This document shows positions 1-5,822 of a DNA stretch of 5,822 bases, piece by piece. Numbering within the stretch: position 1 is the stretch's first letter; each line of letters opens with the position of its first letter. The stretch is taken from contig JAJFMB010000290.1 of NCBI GenBank assembly GCA_021772355.1, positions 1 to 5,822 on the forward strand, given 5' to 3'. Position numbers and translations under genes: made by a program. Below the pieces are notes generated by a model. It ran no database searches. It had not been told where the DNA came from and was given only the letters and a program-made list of their open reading frames with translations. Source of the stretch: Chlamydiota bacterium (lineage in GTDB: Bacteria > Chlamydiota > Chlamydiia > Chlamydiales > JAJFMB01).

Positions 1-1103
1 CAACGATCGATTGGGGTTATGCTACGATTGAAGAAATGAATGATTCCCTCAAAAAGGCTGATGGCATAGCTTTTGACCTTTGCGATGGTGGTTTCTTGAA
101 AGGTTAAGCGTTGTTGATAATTTTCGTAGTAAGAAAATAAATAGGGCTTGTCGAGATTTGCGAGTGTACGAGCAAGGACTGTTCCGGATTTAAAGCCGTT
201 ATTCAAGCTTCTAAAGAAAGGCACTCCCAGCGCAGCATCTCCAACGAGGCACCAAGTGGGTTTGTTCTTTTCTCTTATGACAAAGCGCCTGCTGGCGTAG
301 GCGCCGAGTTCAAGAGTAGAAATCTTAATGCTGTTTAAGTCAGCGACTTCATCTTGCTCCTTCTGGCGCATCTTAATCATATTTTCGATGCTTTTTTTTA
401 CATTTTTGGGAAGCTGAGACTCGTCGAGATTCCAGGGGTGTTTGGCAGTGGCCCCTTCTCCTAGTTGGTACATTTGTTGGTAAGTTGTCTTGTTAATAAA
501 GAAACGGAGCGTGACCGGAGTGTTGCCGTCTTTGTCCGACTTGCCTACGTGATCGGTTATTAAAAGATCATTTCTTGACGAATTCAATTTTATCTTCAGA
601 TCATTCATTTGCTGCGCTTTGCCAACGGCAGTGTATTTTACTTCACAAATGTATTTGTAGCTCTCTTTTGTTTGTAGTTCATTGTGAAAGATCTGCTTTC
701 TGACGATGCTATGTGCGCCATCAGAACCTACAATCACTTTGACATTGGGATAGCGCTCCTTCAAAGAGCGTGGGTCTTCGACTTTCTCATTGACGAATTG
801 AACACCAAGATCTGTGACGAGCCTCTTTAGTTTTTCCTCTATCTCTTTAGTGCGGATGTAGGAGCTTGAGAAAAAAGGGAGCATGCGGTTGATGCGGAAC
901 TCTTTGATTAGATTGTTGATACGTTTGTCTGCCGGCGCTCCAAGGAATGATTCGGAGTTTAATTTAAGCACATGATCGCGCGCGTACTCAGTTCGCTGCT
1001 CAATAATCACAATATTTAGATTGGGATCGCGAATTTTGGCTTGGGCGGCAGTCCATAATGCAACAGGCCCCCCTCCTACAAAGCAAATATCAACTGAAGT
1101 CAC
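1..1103 (-). CDS. FAD-dependent monooxygenase (PHBH/MICAL-like fold), C-terminus beyond the window
   Basis: Reading the minus strand from GTG at 1103 gives 367 codons with no stop before the left edge, so the C-terminus is missing. An N-terminal Rossmann motif FVGGGPVALWTAA (residues 8-20) ends its second strand in IIEQR (33-37), where Glu35 should bind the ribose of FAD. A DG motif, VIVGSDGAHS, lies at 123-132, and a GD motif, CLVGDAALGVPFF, at 285-297, followed by an R-x-L-N-N-G-F-K-S-G helix. This order is typical of class A flavoprotein hydroxylases, which use FAD and NAD(P)H to insert one oxygen atom into a substrate. The stretch ARDHVLKL (41-48) after the first Arg resembles MICAL-type enzymes. 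The substrate cannot be read from the sequence. GTG is chosen because a stop codon (TAG, 1107-1109) lies just upstream in frame and AGG sits 6 nt before it. The start overlaps the upstream gene by 14 bp, implying co-transcription and probably translational coupling. No signal peptide or membrane segment is visible. Confidence 0.85.
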   Translation of the reverse strand, partial: MTSVDICFVGGGPVALWTAAQAKIRDPNLNIVIIEQRTEYARDHVLKLNSESFLGAPADKRINNLIKEFRINRMLPFFSSSYIRTKEIEEKLKRLVTDLGVQFVNEKVEDPRSLKERYPNVKVIVGSDGAHSIVRKQIFHNELQTKESYKYICEVKYTAVGKAQQMNDLKIKLNSSRNDLLITDHVGKSDKDGNTPVTLRFFINKTTYQQMYQLGEGATAKHPWNLDESQLPKNVKKSIENMIKMRQKEQDEVADLNSIKISTLELGAYASRRFVIREKNKPTWCLVGDAALGVPFFRSLNNGFKSGTVLARTLANLDKPYLFSYYENYQQRLTFQETTIAKVKSYAISLFEGIIHFFNRSITPIDR

Positions 1104-2001
1104 AAACTACCTGTTCATTAGAGGTAAGTCTAAGTTTCATTTTCTTTAGTAGGTGAGCTAAGGCGCTTTTTTGTGGGAGAGTGAAAGTTTCTTCTTCCAG
1201 CAAAGGGAGTAGTAAGGAAAGGCTATACTCAAACTTTTCCTTGTCATTTGAAAAGATCATTTTGGCATCGGCTAAAGGAGCGAGTAACGTGTCGACGTAA
1301 CCTATCACGAAGAGATAATCCTCATCTGTTGGTGTGATGTCATCGTAAAGGTCCCATTCCATCTGAAGTGAGGGTTTCTCGCTTATAAGGGCGGCGCTAC
1401 TTGTATTTCCGTATTGCGTATGCCACTCATGAGCCCAAAAATCTAGATCAGACTGAAAAGCTGCTAATACGATCATCAATTTAGGGTCGATTTTGTTTTT
1501 TCCAAAAGCGTCGTGATCTTGAATGGTCACTTCCCAATCGTCTTTAAAGCGAAAGAAGTCACGGTGCATCGTTGCAATGACATGATCATCAGCTTGATCG
1601 TAGAAAGTGTAGGTGGTTCCCCAGAAGTTTAGTTTGGCATTTGCCAAAAGGGTGTCGTTTGCGTCAAAAATTTCGAATTTTTGTAAAAAAGTGACTAAGC
1701 ATTCATCGACCTTTCCTAAGGCATTTCCATAGGCATCGCAAACATCAAAGATGGCGCCTAAACTAAAAAACCGCATTTTCGCGTTTGCTTGCAGCTCTTC
1801 ATAAGTATCAAAAAAATCGTAGCAGACAGTCCAACTCCAAGCAGCGCGATGAACGGTTCCCAGCTCTTCTTTTTTGGTTTTGATGGAGAAGGTGTTGGTC
1901 CATGAAAACCAATGCTGGTTCACAAAGAATCTATTTGGCAGCTCATATGCTTGAAGAGAAGTAAAGAATATAAATGTGGTAATAAGTAGTTTTTTAAACA
2001 T
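1090..2001 (-). CDS. Secreted LURP-one-related (tubby-like fold) family protein
   Basis: This 303-residue protein begins MFKKLLITTFIFFTSLQA, a clear Sec signal peptide with a likely signal peptidase I cut after Ala18. Residues 24-165 show serial beta-hairpin units of the kind F-x-(I/V/F)-x-D-x-x-G/D-x-x-x-(A/G)-x-(A/V): WFSWTNTFSI (31), MRFFSLGAIFDVCDAYGNAL (76-95), LQKFEIFDANDTLLANAKL (106-124), TYTFYDQADDHVIATMHR (130-147) and DDWEVTIQD (154-162). A hydrophobic helix preceded by DPKL (172-190) closes the domain. This is the pattern of LURP-one-related/YxjI proteins, a 12-stranded barrel around a central helix related to Tubby and phospholipid scramblases. The last ~110 residues are not recognised. 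ATG at 2001 is preferred over ATG at 2013: GGAG lies 6 nt before it, and the promoter predicts a transcript starting near 2018, too close for the upstream ATG. Function is unknown; lipid binding is a family-based guess. It is the first gene of the operon. Confidence 0.75.
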   Translation of the reverse strand: MFKKLLITTFIFFTSLQAYELPNRFFVNQHWFSWTNTFSIKTKKEELGTVHRAAWSWTVCYDFFDTYEELQANAKMRFFSLGAIFDVCDAYGNALGKVDECLVTFLQKFEIFDANDTLLANAKLNFWGTTYTFYDQADDHVIATMHRDFFRFKDDWEVTIQDHDAFGKNKIDPKLMIVLAAFQSDLDFWAHEWHTQYGNTSSAALISEKPSLQMEWDLYDDITPTDEDYLFVIGYVDTLLAPLADAKMIFSNDKEKFEYSLSLLLPLLEEETFTLPQKSALAHLLKKMKLRLTSNEQVVCDFS

Positions 2002-2007
2002 AAGTGA

Positions 2008-2011
2008 CTCC
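2008..2011 (-). promoter_or_regulatory. Ribosome-binding site deciding the start of the LURP-one-related gene
   Basis: On the minus strand GGAG is followed by TCACTT and then ATG at 2001. The four-base match and 6-nt spacing are good for a Shine-Dalgarno site. The alternative ATG at 2013 uses one of these G residues as its own third base and has only AT-rich promoter sequence upstream, so this site argues for translation from 2001. Confidence 0.7.
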
Positions 2012-2024
2012 ATATAAAAGATAT

Positions 2025-2053
2025 ATTATAAAGTATGAGATACTTAATTTCAA
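2025..2053 (-). promoter_or_regulatory. Sigma70-type promoter of the LURP-one-related/monooxygenase operon
   Basis: On the minus strand, TTGAAA (2053-2048) is separated by 17 bp from a perfect TATAAT (2030-2025). Transcription should start near 2018, leaving a short leader of about 17 nt with the GGAG site before ATG 2001. The near-consensus boxes and ideal spacing suggest strong, possibly constitutive expression. No operator is evident beyond general AT-richness. Confidence 0.7.
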
Positions 2054-2092
2054 CTCTAGTTTAACTCCATCTTTTGAAACGAATCTTTATTT

Positions 2093-2120
2093 TTGCAAGT
2101 AATCATCTATAAGATATATT
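2093..2120 (+). promoter_or_regulatory. Possible sigma70-type promoter of the FkbM methyltransferase gene
   Basis: TTGCAA (2093-2098), a 16-bp spacer and TATATT (2115-2120) precede the plus-strand gene. The match is weaker than that of the divergent leftward promoter, and a nearby TATAAG (2108-2113) has no well-spaced -35 box. If correct, transcription would start around 2127, in or next to the A tract at 2123-2131, giving a very short leader containing the ribosome-binding site. Confidence 0.4.
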
Positions 2121-2130
2121 TTAAAAAAAA

Positions 2131-2136
2131 AGGTGG
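2131..2136 (+). promoter_or_regulatory. Ribosome-binding site of the methyltransferase gene
   Basis: AGGTGG, one mismatch from AGGAGG, ends 6 nt before GTG at 2143. An in-frame stop (TAA, 2122-2124) lies upstream and no ATG lies between, so this site fixes the non-ATG start. A run of nine A residues abuts it. Confidence 0.7.
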
Positions 2137-2142
2137 TGTCTA

Positions 2143-3051
2143 GTGGTCAAGAGCACAAGATTAAATATTCGCGGAAAATCATTTAATGTCTCTGAATCGA
2201 GAATTTTGGAGGAGTACTATGACGAGGTTTCTAAGGGAAAGTGGAAACCGGAAATATATGAGGTCTTGGACGCATTCCTAGACGAAGAGCAAAGCTATAT
2301 CGATTTAGGAGCTTGGATAGGAACCACAGTATTTTATGGATGTCAGCTCGCTAAGCATTGCTACACGATGGAACCTGATCCTGAAGCATACAAACAACTA
2401 CAGGACAATCTAGCCCTTAACATACGTTATGAAGATAAGATCTCCTTATCAAAGGAATGTCTTTACAGTAAAAGTGGGGAAGTGACATTAGGAAATGATT
2501 CAAGTCCTTTAGGTGGAAATGGATACTCCTCTCTATTCTATAAAAACCCCCTTATAACCTGGGACGTACCAAGCCTTACGTTTGAAGATTTTATCAAAAA
2601 AAACGAGATTACAGAATACAATTTTATCAACATGGACATACAGGGGGGCGAGGCCCATGTCCTACCTCAAATGGCAGATCTGCTCAAAAAAACCAAACCT
2701 ACGCTTCTTCTGTCGATGTATCCCTCTCTTTATGGTGATCAGGTAGAAGAATTGGTAAAAGAGATCATTCGCGTTATATCAGACTACAAGCACATCATCA
2801 CTTATGAAGGGATGGAGATTCTTCCTGAATTTTTATTGAATGATTATGTCGGCGAGGCGGAGTACAATCTTGTGGTAACAGATGTTCCCATGGAAAAAAT
2901 CAAGCACACCACTTGGGGGTTAAAGGTGGACGCTTTAAGTCCGGAAGTTGCGGAACAACGTCACGAGATACCCGAAAAAAATGAGCTTCTAGAAAAATGG
3001 CGGGAAAACAAGAAATCATCTGGGACTTCTCATCCTGATATCAAGGGATAA
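2143..3051 (+). CDS. FkbM-family SAM-dependent methyltransferase
   Basis: The 302-residue product is predicted to transfer a methyl group from S-adenosylmethionine. Motif I is YIDLGAWIGTTVFYG (52-66), giving the glycine-rich SAM loop D54-L-G-A-W-I-G60. The acidic residue after strand 2 is Glu77 in YTMEPDP, followed by the helix EAYKQLQDNLALN (81-93) that is characteristic of FkbM (Methyltransf_21) proteins. The family's later signature, usually (K/I)-D-(V/I)-E-G-x-E, appears as FINMDIQGGEAHVL (161-174), with Gln in place of the first Glu. Family members O-methylate sugars, polyketides or other small molecules; the substrate here is not evident. From about residue 251 a hydrophilic, charged tail (ending KSSGTSHPDIKG) extends past the usual fold. 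No signal peptide or membrane segment is seen, so it should be cytosolic. Translation starts at GTG behind AGGTGG. It stands alone on the plus strand, divergent from the left operon and convergent with the large gene on its right, so no pathway partner is visible. Confidence 0.85.
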   Translation: MVKSTRLNIRGKSFNVSESRILEEYYDEVSKGKWKPEIYEVLDAFLDEEQSYIDLGAWIGTTVFYGCQLAKHCYTMEPDPEAYKQLQDNLALNIRYEDKISLSKECLYSKSGEVTLGNDSSPLGGNGYSSLFYKNPLITWDVPSLTFEDFIKKNEITEYNFINMDIQGGEAHVLPQMADLLKKTKPTLLLSMYPSLYGDQVEELVKEIIRVISDYKHIITYEGMEILPEFLLNDYVGEAEYNLVVTDVPMEKIKHTTWGLKVDALSPEVAEQRHEIPEKNELLEKWRENKKSSGTSHPDIKG

Positions 3052-3065
3052 AAGCCGGTAGGCTT
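3052..3065 (-). terminator. Small hairpin between convergent genes, possible weak terminator
   Basis: AAGCC and GGCTT form a perfect 5-bp stem around a 4-nt loop. It fills the 12-bp gap between the stop codons of the methyltransferase and the large minus-strand gene and includes part of the latter's TAA. On the minus strand the stem is followed by a short TTAT, giving a weak U-rich end. On the plus strand no U tract follows. The stem is short, so it may not terminate well in either direction. Confidence 0.35.
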
Positions 3066-5822
3066 ACATGCAGTATCTCTCATAGGCGATAGGGGATTCC
3101 GCCTCTTCAAACATGATATCGCGAGCAAGATCGAGTTTCTGCTTTCTATCCTCATCGATGCGATTAGAGTCAAAGACTAATTTCATAATTTCGTGAATAT
3201 TCATGTTTTCATGACCGAAACTAATAGACGGAAAACTATAGTTTAGATCTCTAAGTGCATCGTAAAACATCAGCTCTTCAGGATAGAGCGTTTCGGCGAG
3301 TTCTCTTCCTGTTAAAGAGTCTTGGAAGTTAATTTTTTCTATAATTTTACGTTGCCCCTCTTTCATCCGTTCGACTTCCCTCTCGTCGACACTTGATTTT
3401 TTCAGTTTTTCAATTTGATCGTTAATCTTTGCTTTTTCAACTTTATCAAACTGTGGAATGTTTTGGCGGGCACTTTCGAAAGTTTGACCTGTTTTTTCAA
3501 GATAGTCTTTTAGACTAAGGTGGTCTTTTAAGGGTTGTATTGACATCTCTGAAAAATATGGATCGGGGATTTTACTGTTGATTAACTTAATGAGTTTTTC
3601 GACTCCCTCTTGATCAAGATTTTCGAGATATGTGTTCGCGTCATTGATGCTTATCGATTCATTCTCGCCTAGGAGTCCTTCCAGAAACACCATAAATACA
3701 TCGTTTTCAAGGGCGTTTAAGGCGTGAAAATTGCGATAGCATTCAAGGTTGCGGATAGCCAGATTTCGTGGATAATTACAGCCCTTTTCAGCGCGTTCGA
3801 TGAGAGACCTAAGAAGAGCGGGGTCAGCTGGTTTTGTATTGAAGTACTTATTTAATTCTCTATTTGCAGCGCGGTTTCCGTAGGTAGTGAAATGTGTTAA
3901 ATACTCTTTCTTTTGCTTTTTTTTCAGTGGTTGTTTGTTCTGTATTTCTTTCAGAAGATCCCTTATTTTAAAGGGATTTTCAAACTCTGACAGACGTTTC
4001 TCACCGAGTTCTGCTTCAATTTTTTCTGGAGTTATTGCCTTTATTTTTTCGATCACTTTGGGATCAAGAGGATCATCAAATTGAGGGAAATCGAGCAAAA
4101 CTGTGCGAAGCATGATAAATAGTTCTCCATCATTATTTGTCACAAAACGGGTAGGAGGAAGATTTCTTCCAGTGTCGTAGTTAATCAAACGATCCCCTTG
4201 TGTTGTAAATTGTCTGTAGTGGTCATCGGTAGCGTGTAATATAAGGCTTAAAGCGAGTGATTCTCCGTAGGATTCGGCAGATACTTGATCACGAAGCTCG
4301 TTTAACTTGATTTTATATTCTTTGATGTCCCGGTCATCCCACCTATAAGTAGAGTATTCTTTTACTAACTTGTTAAGAGTTTGATTCAATTTAGTATCCT
4401 CTATACCAGGAATAAAAGGAGACACAACTGCTGTTTGGATTCCTTGACCTGCCACAGAGATTTTGGCGTCACCATGGACGTCTTTTATAAGAACAGCACC
4501 TTGCAAGTCGAAGGCCTTCGCAAGGGATATCATGGTCAATTCTCGGTAGGTTTCGGGCCCTCCTTTGGCTACAGCACCTTTCGCTTCTCTGTCATAACCG
4601 GGAATTTTATCAAGGACACTGCCTATCGTAGTGCCCCATAACTGGTCAAGTTCAGAGATGTTGACGTGAGGTCGCAATTGCTCTAAGATTTTTTCCGCGT
4701 CAACGGTTATGCCATAGGTGGTTTGGAGACCTTCATTAACCTCCTTTAAAAATGAATCAAGTTCGTTTTTGCTTAAATAATTTCCGAATTGTACATGGGG
4801 ACGGCTTACGAAAAAATGCATGGCGGTCATGTGCTGATCAAAATCATCGGGATCTTGGATTTGCTCTCTTAGCTTCTCCTCGATTTCTCTTAGAATGTGT
4901 TCTCTTAGGTCTTTGAGGTCATATTTAATCAAGTTTGCTGTAGATTCTGTGCTCTCTGAATTAGTGAATAATCCTCTTAATGGACTTTTTTTCTCGTCAG
5001 CAAGTTCAAGGTTAATTAAATTAAAGAATTCCTTACAGTTTAATAGTTTTTCAAGAGATTGATCGTCACAAGTATTGAAAAATGTAAGAAATTTTTCTTC
5101 TAGTATTTTGGTATTCATAGGTTCTAATAAGTCAATACTGTCATCATTAAAAAGAGTAATGACAAATTTTAATAGATCTTGAGATATCGATAGAACTTTA
5201 GATATCGATAGATCGGGCACGGTCTCTGGGTTTTCAAGAGTGTCAATGATTTTAGCTATAAAAAAATGCCATGAGGGAGTTTTTATTGTTGTACTCTCCT
5301 GCCGCGCATATTCATATGGAAACACTCTCTTGAAATGTTCGCGAAAGTCTTCTAAGAGCATAAAATGTTCTTTGGGAAGAATGGCAACGGGGTTAGCAGA
5401 CTTTGTAAATTCAGATACATTAGAACCCCGTGCGGCTTTCACTGTTTCCATGCTGTCTTTGTCGATTGCGTCAGACGCGTCCTTTTCTGATTCACGAATG
5501 ACTTTTTCATATCTTTCTTTTTCAGGGTGGTACCCTTCTGAAGAAATATGTGACGCGGTACTTGCGTTGGAATCACTCTCGTAGAGTATATTTCTTAGAT
5601 CAGAAACACGCTCTGATAGTTGATTGACACTTTCCTCTAATATTTTTACTTTGCCAGCTGCTTGTTCATCTGTATGAGTCTCTTGCCTATATTGATTTAT
5701 TTCTTCTCTGACGCTCTCGATTCTTTTCTCAAGTTCTTTCACCTCTGAGTCTGAGTGAGGTGGAGATTGAATCATATCTGACTGAATAGAAGAGATATGT
5801 TGTTGAATTTCGCCTGGCTTCA
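3064..5822 (-). CDS. Large coiled-coil protein with a kinase-like central region, N-terminus beyond the window
   Basis: I do not recognise this protein as a named family. Counting from ATG at 5775 it has 903 residues, but the frame is open to the right edge (reading KPGEIQQHISSIQSD before that Met) and no Shine-Dalgarno sequence precedes the ATG. The true start is therefore probably at or beyond the edge. Residues 12-29 and 46-64 have perfect 3-4 heptad spacing (V12, L15, I19, V22, I26; L46, V50, L53, V57, L60, L64), indicating coiled coil. A Ser/acidic linker (65-125) follows, then a mostly helical region to 375. Residues 380-575 carry kinase-like motifs: VAKGG (K404), YRELTMISLAKAF (E412), VVSPFIPG hinge (450-457), HATDDHYRQF (514-523) and INYDTGRNLPP (531-541). 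A basic cluster, KKKQKK, lies at 618-623, and a Lys/Glu-rich helix at 776-815. No signal peptide or membrane span is seen in the visible part. A secreted effector is possible but unproven. Confidence 0.8.
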   Translation of the reverse strand, partial: KPGEIQQHISSIQSDMIQSPPHSDSEVKELEKRIESVREEINQYRQETHTDEQAAGKVKILEESVNQLSERVSDLRNILYESDSNASTASHISSEGYHPEKERYEKVIRESEKDASDAIDKDSMETVKAARGSNVSEFTKSANPVAILPKEHFMLLEDFREHFKRVFPYEYARQESTTIKTPSWHFFIAKIIDTLENPETVPDLSISKVLSISQDLLKFVITLFNDDSIDLLEPMNTKILEEKFLTFFNTCDDQSLEKLLNCKEFFNLINLELADEKKSPLRGLFTNSESTESTANLIKYDLKDLREHILREIEEKLREQIQDPDDFDQHMTAMHFFVSRPHVQFGNYLSKNELDSFLKEVNEGLQTTYGITVDAEKILEQLRPHVNISELDQLWGTTIGSVLDKIPGYDREAKGAVAKGGPETYRELTMISLAKAFDLQGAVLIKDVHGDAKISVAGQGIQTAVVSPFIPGIEDTKLNQTLNKLVKEYSTYRWDDRDIKEYKIKLNELRDQVSAESYGESLALSLILHATDDHYRQFTTQGDRLINYDTGRNLPPTRFVTNNDGELFIMLRTVLLDFPQFDDPLDPKVIEKIKAITPEKIEAELGEKRLSEFENPFKIRDLLKEIQNKQPLKKKQKKEYLTHFTTYGNRAANRELNKYFNTKPADPALLRSLIERAEKGCNYPRNLAIRNLECYRNFHALNALENDVFMVFLEGLLGENESISINDANTYLENLDQEGVEKLIKLINSKIPDPYFSEMSIQPLKDHLSLKDYLEKTGQTFESARQNIPQFDKVEKAKINDQIEKLKKSSVDEREVERMKEGQRKIIEKINFQDSLTGRELAETLYPEELMFYDALRDLNYSFPSISFGHENMNIHEIMKLVFDSNRIDEDRKQKLDLARDIMFEEAESPIAYERYCM
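5182..5212. repeat. Tandem 13-bp direct repeat (18-bp period) inside the large gene
   Basis: AGATATCGATAGA occurs perfectly at 5182-5194 and again at 5200-5212, with a period of 18 bp, or six codons. It encodes LSISKV followed by LSISQD (residues 189-200 counted from ATG 5775). The in-frame period suggests a small local duplication that kept the reading frame. Each copy contains the palindrome TATCGATA. Confidence 0.75.

Larger units (their letters stand above)
2018..2120. repeat. 10-bp direct repeat AAGATATATT flanking the divergent promoters
   Basis: AAGATATATT occurs at 2018-2027 and again at 2111-2120 on the plus strand, each preceded by TATA-like sequence. One copy overlaps the leftward -10 box and predicted start site; the other overlaps the rightward -10 box. 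The sequence is so AT-rich that chance is a fair explanation, but both copies sit at promoter cores. Confidence 0.4.

Noticed and set aside
1107..1118. ATG-AAC-AGG-TAG just upstream of and in frame with the monooxygenase
   Set aside because: It would encode only three residues and lies inside the upstream gene in another frame; it mainly shows that the monooxygenase cannot start earlier than GTG 1103.
2002..2013. Four-codon longer start (MESL) for the LURP-one-related protein
   Set aside because: The upstream ATG has no Shine-Dalgarno site and lies about 5 nt from the predicted transcription start; the GGAG before ATG 2001 fits much better.
2048..2079. Inverted repeat TTTCAA / TTGAAA in the divergent intergenic region
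   Set aside because: Only 6 bp per arm with 20 bp between, in AT-rich DNA. One arm is already explained as the -35 box, and the other has no -10 box at workable spacing.
3887..4084. 65-codon plus-strand open frame opposite the large gene
   Set aside because: It lies wholly antisense to well-supported coding sequence, and its Phe/Ser-rich composition is what the complement of a Lys/Glu-rich frame gives. No ribosome-binding site supports it.
4381..4641. 86-codon plus-strand open frame opposite the kinase-like region
   Set aside because: It is antisense to the large gene, has no recognisable motif and no convincing upstream signals; it is a shadow frame.
5240..5584. 114-codon plus-strand open frame opposite the N-terminal part of the large gene
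   Set aside because: It is antisense to a frame with clear coding character, and its Ser/Leu-rich product mirrors the opposite strand; no promoter or start signal was found.
1..5822. tRNA, rRNA, CRISPR, insertion sequence or riboswitch
   Set aside because: Almost all bases lie in coding frames, the only intergenic region is 141 bp, and no terminal inverted repeats, regularly spaced repeats or RNA-like folds were seen.

Overview
This window looks like AT-rich (about 40% GC by eye), gene-dense bacterial DNA with ordinary Shine-Dalgarno sites and sigma70-type promoters. The gene mix is a MICAL/hydroxylase-like flavoprotein, an exported LURP-one-related (tubby-like fold) protein, a FkbM methyltransferase and a very large coiled-coil protein with no recognised family. 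This resembles accessory regions of host-associated bacteria that live in protists, such as environmental Chlamydiae or Legionellales. That placement is an impression from protein style only; no marker gene is present and I would not rely on it.

Left part (1-2001, minus strand): a two-gene operon. A strong promoter (TTGAAA, 17 bp spacer, TATAAT) reads leftward into a 303-residue secreted LURP-one-related protein. Its 3' end overlaps by 14 bp the GTG start of a FAD-dependent monooxygenase, which runs off the left edge without a stop.

Middle (2002-2142): a 141-bp divergent intergenic region with the leftward promoter and a weaker rightward one. The rightward one serves a FkbM-family SAM-dependent methyltransferase (2143-3051, plus strand) that starts at GTG behind an AGGTGG ribosome-binding site.

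Right part (3064-5822, minus strand): one very large reading frame of at least 903 codons converges on the methyltransferase, with only 12 bp and a small hairpin between their stop codons. It remains open to the right edge, so its true start is probably outside the window. It has an N-terminal heptad coiled coil, a Ser/acidic linker, a long middle part and a Lys/Glu-rich helical C-terminal part. Its central 200 residues carry, in the right order and spacing, what look like the core motifs of a protein-kinase-like/PI4K-like/LanM-like fold: a K...RE pair, a PFIPG hinge, a TDDHYRQ loop and a YDTGR metal loop. This is the most interesting observation here. It is an inference from motifs, not a database match.

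The left operon, the methyltransferase and the giant gene are separate transcription units. Nothing in the sequence ties them to one pathway. No RNA genes, CRISPR arrays, insertion sequences or attachment sites were seen.
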